NCBI RefSeq assembly: GCF_022539505.1
Contig: NC_061512.1
Coordinates: 154,487,962-154,551,961 of the forward strand
From: Lolium rigidum
Lineage: Eukaryota; Streptophyta; Magnoliopsida; Poales; Poaceae
DNA length: 64,000 bases
Direction of reading: 5' to 3'
This document shows positions 57,301 through 64,000 of this stretch, piece by piece. The notes under the pieces were generated by a model. It worked only from the letters and a program-made list of their open reading frames with translations, was not told where the DNA came from and ran no database searches. The translations under genes were made by a program, and so were the position numbers. How positions within the stretch are numbered: position 1 is the first letter of the stretch; each line of letters starts with the position of its first letter.

Positions 57301-59391
57301 ATAGTGTGACTTAACTAGGAATACAACCATAACATGTATATCATTTGTATACACCTGAGCTAGACTTTCTAGTCTTTTCTTTTCTTTTTGCCAAAATATC
57401 TTTTGCAGTTTCTCTTTTAGCTTTCCTCATTATTCAGAAAAACACTTTAACATTATTAACTTCTAGGTTTGTTGGTCAAATACCAATAACCTTGAGGTTC
57501 TTACTTTAAGTTGATCATCATATGACAAGTGTTTCAGATTTCACTATTAGTAACTTTGTAATATGATGAACAATTTCACTCATAATTTTATCCATTATAT
57601 CATGATGACTTTCCGAGACCATGTCTGTACATGCTAGGCTCGTAAAGTTTTAGCCTTGGTATTCGCATGTGCAAATCTGGCTTGCACCCGTTGTATGCAC
57701 ACGTAGAATCTATCACACCCGATCATCACGTGATGCTTCGAAACGACGAGTCTTAGCAACGGTGCATACTAAGGATGATAACTTCATGGATATGCGAATA
57801 TTATTAGTGCCCCAATAGTTGGAGGATTGGGACGCCTTGCGTCTTCAATCTTCGTACATTCCCATAAAACTTATGAGTTTATGTAGTCTCACCAAATTAT
57901 ATTCTATCATCTTGCAATAAGGTCTTAGATATCATATATATCTCATACCTTGATTATTTACGAAAACTAAATTTTCAGCTCCTTACTTTTCAAACAGATT
58001 TGAACTTCAAGTTTCACGGAGACAAGATAACTTTAGGTACTAATTGAAACCATAGCTCTTCGAATCAACAATGTGAGGTTTACTAAAAGTTTGCAATAGG
58101 ACTTAATCATTTCTTGATTCTTTTAACAATACGGTACCAATCCAGTAAAGTTTCTTGTCAGATTTTAACGAGTATTTCTATCTCAATAACAAGACTAGCG
58201 CATGGTAGAAAACGGATGCCAATACTACAAAATTAATTCAAAATACTACTCGGACTAAGTTTATGATAATTAGTTCATGTTTTAATCTAATTACTAATGA
58301 ACTCCCACTTAATACAACATCCCTCATAGTTGTTAAGTGGTACACGATCCAAATCCACTACACCAAAACCGATCATCACGTGAGATGATGTAGCTTTAAT
58401 GGTGAACATCAACATGTTGATCATATCATCCATATGACTCATGTTCAACCTTTCGGTTTCCGTTGTCCCGAGGCCATGTCTGTACATGCTAGGCTCGTCA
58501 AGCAAACCCAAGTATTCTGCGTGTGCAACATGGCTTACACCCGTTGTATGTGAACGTTGAGTCTATCACATCCGATCATCACGAGATGCTTCGAAACGAC
58601 GAACTGTGCAACGGTGCATACGAGGGAGAACACTTTATTATCTTGATATTAATGTGAGGGATCATCTTATAATGCTACCGTCGCGATCTAAGCAAAATAA
58701 GATGCATAAAGGATTAACATCACATGCAATTCATATGTGATATGATATGGCCCTTTTGTCTTTGCGCCTTTGATCTTCATCTCCAAAGCACGGACATGAT
58801 CTCCATCATCTTCGGGCATGATCTCCATCATTGTCGGTGTAGCGTCAAGGTCCATGGCGCCGTCTTCATGGTTGTTCACCTCATGTAGCAACTATTACAA
58901 CTACTTTGAAAAACTAGTCAACATGAAATTTAAAGACAACCATAAGGCTCCTGCCGGTTGCCACAATACAATAATGATCATCTCATACATATTCATCATC
59001 ACATCATGGCCATATCACATCACCAAACCCTGCAAAAACAAGTTAGACGTCTCTAATTTGGTTTGCATATTTTACGTGGTTTAGGGTTTTCGAGAGAGAT
59101 CTAATCTACCTACGAACATGAACCACAACGGTGATACTAATGTTGTCAATAGAAGAGTAAATTGAATCTTTACTATAGTAGGAGAGACAGACACCCGCAA
59201 AGCCTCTTATGCAATACAAGTTGCATGTCGAACAAGGAACAAGTCTCATGAACGCGGTCATGTAAAGTTAGTCCGAGCCGCTTCATCCCACTATGCCATA
59301 AAGATGCAAAGTACTCAACTAAAGATAACAAGAGCATCAACGCCCACAAAACCATTATGTTCTACTCGTGCAACCATCTATGCATAGACAC
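54396..59391 (-). pseudogene. degenerate internal region (former gag-pol) of element D
   Basis: Minus-strand traces of Copia pol are recognisable. The clearest is the GAG-pre-integrase block at 57014-56814 (LWNRHLGHVRKERMKELHAN, then SFDFLN). Elsewhere, stops occur every 20-70 codons and the sequence is AT-rich. Region 59391-58640 would be the leader. A repeated block lies at 57611-57770 and 58466-58622. No functional protein can be made from this copy. Confidence 0.7.
57611..58622 (-). repeat. two copies of a 160-bp block inside element D
   Basis: 57611-57770 and 58466-58622 share CCATGTCTGTACATGCTAGG, CACCCGTTGTATG, CCGATCATCACG, GATGCTTCGAAACGACGA and CAACGGTGCATAC in the same order, about 855 bp apart. 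They are diverged (roughly 80%). Confidence 0.75.
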
Positions 59392-59404
59392 GGCTACGAT
59401 ACCA
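59392..59404 (-). promoter_or_regulatory. primer binding site of D
   Basis: Minus strand TGGTATCGTAGCC, three bases after the 5' LTR. It resembles the initiator tRNA-Met site TGGTATCAGAGCC with two changes. Confidence 0.75.
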
Positions 59405-59407
59405 CTC

Positions 59408-61205
59408 TGTAGGATAACGTTGCATAGAAAACAAAAAATTTCCTACCGCGAACACGCAATCCAAGCCAAGATGCAATCTAGAAGATGGTAGCAACGAGGG
59501 GGTATCGAGTCTCACCCTTGAAGAGATTCCAAAGCCTACAAGATGAGGCTCTTGTTGCTGCGGTAGACGTTCACTTGCCGCTTGCAAAAGCGCGTAGAAG
59601 ATCTTGATCACGATCGCTTCGGCGCCACGAACGGGCAGCACCTCCGTACTCGGTCACACGTTCGGTTGTTGATGAAGACGACGTCCACCTCCCTGTTCCA
59701 GCGGGCAGCGGAAGTAGTAGCTCCTCTTGAATCCGACAGCACGACGGCGTGGTGTCGGTGGTGGTGGAGAAATCCGGCGGAGCTTCATTTAAGCGTGCGG
59801 GATGTGGTGGAGGAGAGAGACCGCTAGGGTTTGGGGAGAGAGAGAGGTTGGGCGCCGGCCCTCTAAGGGGTGCGGCCAAGGCTGAGGCTTGAAGTGGCCA
59901 GCCCCCTCTCCTATGCCCCTCATTATATAGGTGGAAGCCCCAAGAGTTCTAGTCCAAGTCTTCGAATAAGACCCCAACACTAAAACCTCCCATATGTGGG
60001 AAACCTACTCAAGGAGGGAGTCCTACCCATGGTGGGACTCCCACCTTTCCTTGAGGTGGGTTGGCATGCCACCCTAGAGGAGTCCACCTTGGACTCCTCC
60101 CCTCTAGGGTTGGCTGGCCATGCAAGGTGGAGTCCCTCCGGGACTCTACTTTCCATGGTGATTTCTTCCGGACTTTTCTAGAACCTTCTAGAACCTACCA
60201 TAAATGCACCGGATCATTTCCAAACTTGGAATATGACTTCCTATATATGAATCTTATTCTCCGGACCATTCCGGAACTCCTCGTGATGTCCGGGATCTCA
60301 TCCGGGACTCCGAACAAATATTCGAACTCCATTCCATATTCAAGTTCTACCATTTCAACATCAAACCTTAAGTGTGTCACCCTACGGTTCGCGAACTATG
60401 CGGACATGGTTGAGTACTCACTCCGACCAATAACCAATAGCGGGATCCGGAGATCCATAATGGCTCCCACATATTCAACGATGACTTCGGTGATCGAATG
60501 AACCATTCACATACGATACCAATTCCCTTTGTCACGCGATATTTTACTTGTCCGAGGTTTGATCATCGGTATCACTCTATACCTTGTTCAACCTCGTCTC
60601 CTGACAAGTACTCTTTACTCGTACCATGGTATGTGGTCTCTTATGAACTTATTCATATGCTGGCAAGACATTAGACGACATTCCACCGAGAGGGCCCAGA
60701 GTATATCTATCCGTCATCGGGATAGACAAATCCCACTGTTGATCCATATGGCTCAACTCATACTTTCCGGATACTTAATCCCACCTTTATAACCACCCAT
60801 TTACGCCAGTGGCGTTTGATGTAATCAAAGTACCTTTCCGGTATAAGTGATTTACATGATCTCATGGTCATAAGGACTAGGTAACTATGTATCGAAAGCT
60901 TATAGCAAATAACTCAATGACGTGATCTTATGCTACGCTTAATTGGGTGTGTCCATTACATCATTCATATAAGGACATAACCTTGTTACTAATAACATCC
61001 AATGTTCATGATCACAAAACCATGATCATCTATTAATCAACAAGCTAGTTAAGAGGCATACTAGGGACTCCTTGTTGTTCACATAACACACATGTATCAA
61101 TGTTTCGGTTAATACAATTATAGCATGGTATGTAAACATTATCAAAAACACAAAGATATATAATAATAACCATTTTATTATTGCCTCTTGGGCATATCTC
61201 CAACA
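59408..61205 (-). repeat. 5' LTR of element D
   Basis: 1798 bp, the same length as the partner LTR, with about 16 visible differences. The TATA box CTATATAAT on the minus strand lies at about 59922-59930. Confidence 0.95.
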
Positions 61206-62560
61206 ACGAAGTGGGGCCACGAGGAGCCACCACCACAAGGCGGCGCGGCCAAGGAGGGGCCCACGCCGCCCTGTGGCGTGGGGCCCTCGTCAACCCTCCG
61301 ACTCTGCCCTTCCGCCTACTTAAAGCCTCCGTCGCGAAACCCCTGATGCGAAAAACCACGATACGGAAAACCTTCCAGAGACGCCGCCGCCGCCAATCCC
61401 ATCTCGGGGGATGCTGGAGATCTCCTCCGGCACCCTGCCGGAGAGGGGATTCATCTCCGGAGGACTCTACACCGCCATGGTCGCCTCCGGAGTGATGAGT
61501 GAGTACTTCACCCCTGGACTATGGGTCCATAGCAGTAGCTAGATGGTTGTCTTCTCCTCATTGTGCTTCATTGTTGGATCTTGTGAGCTGCCTAACATGA
61601 TCAAGATCATATATCTGTAATGCTATATGTTGTGTTTGTCGGGATCCGATGGATAGAGAATACCATGTTATGTTAATTATCAAGTTATTACATATGTGTT
61701 GTTTATGATCTTGCATGCTCTCCGTTATTAGTAGAGGCTGCGGCCAAGTTTTTGCTCTTAACTCCAAGAGGGAGTATTTATGCTCGATAGTGGGTTCATG
61801 CCTGCATTGACACCGGGACGATGTGATGAAAGTTCTAAGGTTGTGTTGTGCTGTTGCCACTAGGGATAAAACATTGGCGCTATGTCCGAGGATGTAGTTG
61901 TTGATTACATTACGCACCATACTTAATGCAATTGTGCTGTTGCTTTGCAACTTAATGCTGGAAGGGGTTCGGACGATAACCTGAAGGTGGACTTTTTAGG
62001 CATAGATGCAGTTGGATGGCGGTCTATGTACTTTGTCGTAATGCCCAATTAAATCTCACTATACTTATCATGACATGTATGTGCATTGTTATGCCCTCTC
62101 TATTTGTCAATTGCCCGACTGTAATTTGTTCACCCAACATGCTTTTATCTTATGGGAGAGACACCTCTAGTGAACTGTGGACCCCGGTCCATTCTTTTAT
62201 ACTTGAAATACAAATCTGTCTGCAATACTTGTTCTTTACTTGTTTTCTTGCAAACAATCATCTTCCACACAATACGGTTAATCCTTTGTTACGAGCAAGC
62301 CGGTGAGATTGACAACCTCACCTGTTTCGTTGGGGCAAAGTACTTTGGTTGTGTTGTGCAGGTTCCACGTTGGCGCCGGAATCCCCGGTGTTGCGCCGCA
62401 CTACATCACGCCGCCATCAACCTTCAACGTGCTTCTTGGCTCCTCCTCGGTTCGATAAACCTTGGTTTCTTTTCGAGGAAAACTTGCTCGCTGTGCGCAT
62501 CATACCTTCCTCTTGGGGTTCCCAACGAACGTGTGAGTTACACGCCATCAAGCTCTTTTC

Positions 62561-62660
62561 TGGCGCCGTTGCCGGGAACCGAAGAAAAGCTACACCACAA
62601 AGATTTCTAACTCCCACGTCAACTACACGCCGGCTCTTTTCCGGCGCCGTTGCTCGGGGA
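62561..62660 (+). promoter_or_regulatory. primer binding site of E and a duplicated copy
   Basis: TGGCGCCGTTGCCGGGAA (62561-62578) matches the tRNA-Asp complement at 17 of 18 bases and lies 10 bp after the LTR. A second, altered copy CGGCGCCGTTGCTCGGGGA is at 62642-62660, also preceded by ACACGCC...GCTCTTTTC. Confidence 0.75.
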
Positions 62661-62886
62661 GATCAAGACACGCTGCAAGGGGAGTCTCCACTTCCCAATC
62701 TCTTTACTTTGTTTTAGTCTTGCTTTATTTTATTTACTACTTCGTTTGCTGCATTATATCAAAACACAAAAAAAATTAGTTGCTAGTTTTACTATATTTA
62801 CTGTCTTGTTTGCTATATCAAAAACACAAAAAAATTAGTTTACTTGCATTTACTTTATCTAGTTTGCTTTATTTACTACTGCTAAA

Positions 62887-64000
62887 ATGGCTACCCCTGA
62901 AAATACTAAGTTGTGTGACTTCACTAGCACAAATAATAATGATTTCTTATGCACACCTATTGCTCCACCCGCTACTACAGATCGGAATTCTTTGAAATTA
63001 AACCTGCTTTACTAAATCTTGTTATGCAAGAGCAATTTTCTGGTGTTAGTTCTGATGATGCTGCTGCCCATCTCAATAATTTTGTTGAACTATGTGAAAT
63101 GCAAAAGTATAAAGATGTAGATGGTGACATTATAAAATTAAATTGCTTCCTTTCTCATTAAGATGAAGAGCTAAAGATTGGTTGCTATCTCTGCCTAAGA
63201 ATAGTATTGATTCCTGGACTAAATGCAAGGATGCTTTTATTGGTAGATATTATCCCCCTACTAAAATTATATCTTTGAGGAGTAGCATAATGAATTTTAG
63301 ACAATTGGATAATGAACATGTTGCTCAAGCTTGGGAAAGAATGAAATCTCCGGTTAAAAATTGCCCAACCCATGGACTGACTACTTGGATGATCATCCAA
63401 ACCTTCTATGCAGGACTAAATTTTTCTTCACGGAATTTATTGGATTCAGCTGCTGGAGGTACCTTTATGTCCATCACTCTTGGTGAAGCAACAAAGCTCC
63501 TTGATAAGATGATGATTAATTACTACGAATGGCACACGGAAAGAGCTCCACAAGGTAAGAAGGTAAATTCTGTTGAAGAAACCTCTTCCTTGAGTGATAA
63601 GATTGATGCTATTATGTCTATGCTTGTGAATGGTAGGACTAATGTTGATCCTAATAATGTTCCGTTAGCTTCATTGGTTGCTCAAAATTCTAGGCCATAT
63701 CCTCGCTAATGGTAATTCTTATGGTAGATATGTTTCACCTAATGAGGAAAAGATGTTAGAAATTGAAAGATCCACCAAGAGCTTTATGCAATCACAATAT
63801 GAGCAAAATAAATTGTTTACTAAAACTATGAATGAACAATCTACCTTGTTGAAGAATATATGAAATCAACTTGAAAATCTGAATATGGAGATTTCTGGGT
63901 TGCAAACTAAACTTGCAAATGCTGAAACCCGAATCTCATACATGTCCGCGTCACAATCTTCTTTAATTAATAAAATGGCTGCTAAACCTGAGGATATTGA
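62887..64000 (+). pseudogene. gag of element E, broken and cut by window end
   Basis: ATG 62887 follows the same T-rich leader as in element A. The first frame reads MATPENTKLCDFTS and breaks near 63000. The next part gives LVMQEQFSGVSSDDAAAHLN and FVELCEMQKYKDVDGDIIKL with a stop at about 63159. Then comes DSWTKCKDAFIGRYYPPTKI, EHVAQAWERMKSPVKNCPTH and IIQTFYAGLNFSSRNLLDSA, the capsid pattern of Athila gag, to 63709. A coiled-coil-like part follows past 63900. It has at least three frame breaks. Compared with the remnant in A it keeps the N-terminal 150 or so residues. Confidence 0.8.

Larger units (their letters stand above)
52587..61205 (-). mobile_element. element D: BARE/Angela-type Copia element
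   Basis: Complete element of 8619 bp on the minus strand, flanked by ACGAA. LTRs of 1798 bp each (52587-54384 and 59408-61205) differ at about 16 places by eye. The primer site is next to the right LTR and the polypurine tract next to the left LTR. The internal 5 kb is heavily degenerate, with no frame above 75 codons that matches pol. It has nonetheless inserted recently, judging by its LTRs, so it must have used enzymes from a relative. Confidence 0.95.
52320..64000 (+). mobile_element. element E: A-family Athila-like element, runs off the window
   Basis: The LTR starts TGATACGTCTCCGACG at 52320, is interrupted by element D at the ACGAA duplication (52582-52586 and 61206-61210), resumes at 61211 and ends CACGCCATCA at 62550. 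Internal sequence with a primer site (62561) and gag (62887 on) follows to the window end. Element E sits inside element F. Confidence 0.9.

Noticed and set aside
1..64000. tRNA or rRNA genes
   Set aside because: None recognised; matches to tRNA ends are the primer binding sites of the LTR elements.

Overview
The window is plant nuclear DNA from a large, repeat-rich grass genome, most likely a Triticeae species (wheat, barley or Aegilops group). The evidence is: BARE/Angela-type Copia LTRs starting TGTTGGAGATATGCCC; Athila-type Gypsy LTRs starting TGATACGTC with tRNA-Asp-type primer sites; long TGTAACATCCC Gypsy LTRs; small Harbinger, hAT and Stowaway-like DNA transposons; and spliced genes with GT-AG introns. 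I recognise these families from general knowledge and could not search a repeat database.

Layout. 1-4659 is the 3' part of a Ty3/Gypsy element (3' LTR 3919-4659). It carries a spliced gene with its own TATA box on the opposite strand (PF04195 'putative gypsy type transposon' family). This element sits in an intron of a group-4 sulfate transporter gene, whose last six exons (4847-6302) are intact. 6303-12850 is the gene-like, low-copy part. It holds a decayed Harbinger transposon, a small secreted proline-rich protein gene (9050-9693) with a broken second copy (11846-12078), a 313-bp hAT-type element with an 8-bp target duplication, and a 1153-bp Harbinger element with TAA duplications and its own non-transposase ORF.

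From about 12850 on, almost everything is nested retrotransposons. An older element (called X here, about 12851-46812) carries a second PF04195-type gene. It has been hit three times: by A (13328-20048, target duplication GCCTC; Athila-like, gag remnant only, no pol), by B (21352-31884, CTGGC; Athila lineage with decayed gag-pol and an extra ORF behind its own TATA box), and by C (32102-46487, minus strand, TGATG; Tekay-type chromovirus with 4.3-kb LTRs). B lies in the first exon of the X gene and C lies 9 bp inside its first intron. After a Copia fragment (47080-48420) comes a stack: a BARE/Angela-like LTR piece interrupted by a Gypsy LTR (G, from 48768), interrupted by an A-family LTR (F, from 50777), interrupted by an A-family element (E, from 52320 and running off the end), interrupted by a BARE/Angela-type Copia element (D, 52587-61205, ACGAA).

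Only the sulfate transporter end and perhaps the proline-rich gene look like functional host genes. No retroelement here has an intact pol frame, so all would depend on enzymes made elsewhere. The most unusual structure is at the polypurine tracts of A and B. Each has a perfect hairpin of unrelated sequence ending exactly 2 nt before CTAAGCTTGGGG, and in A a second perfect hairpin follows at the LTR start. B also has a pair of tandem stem-loop repeats whose stems show compensatory base changes.
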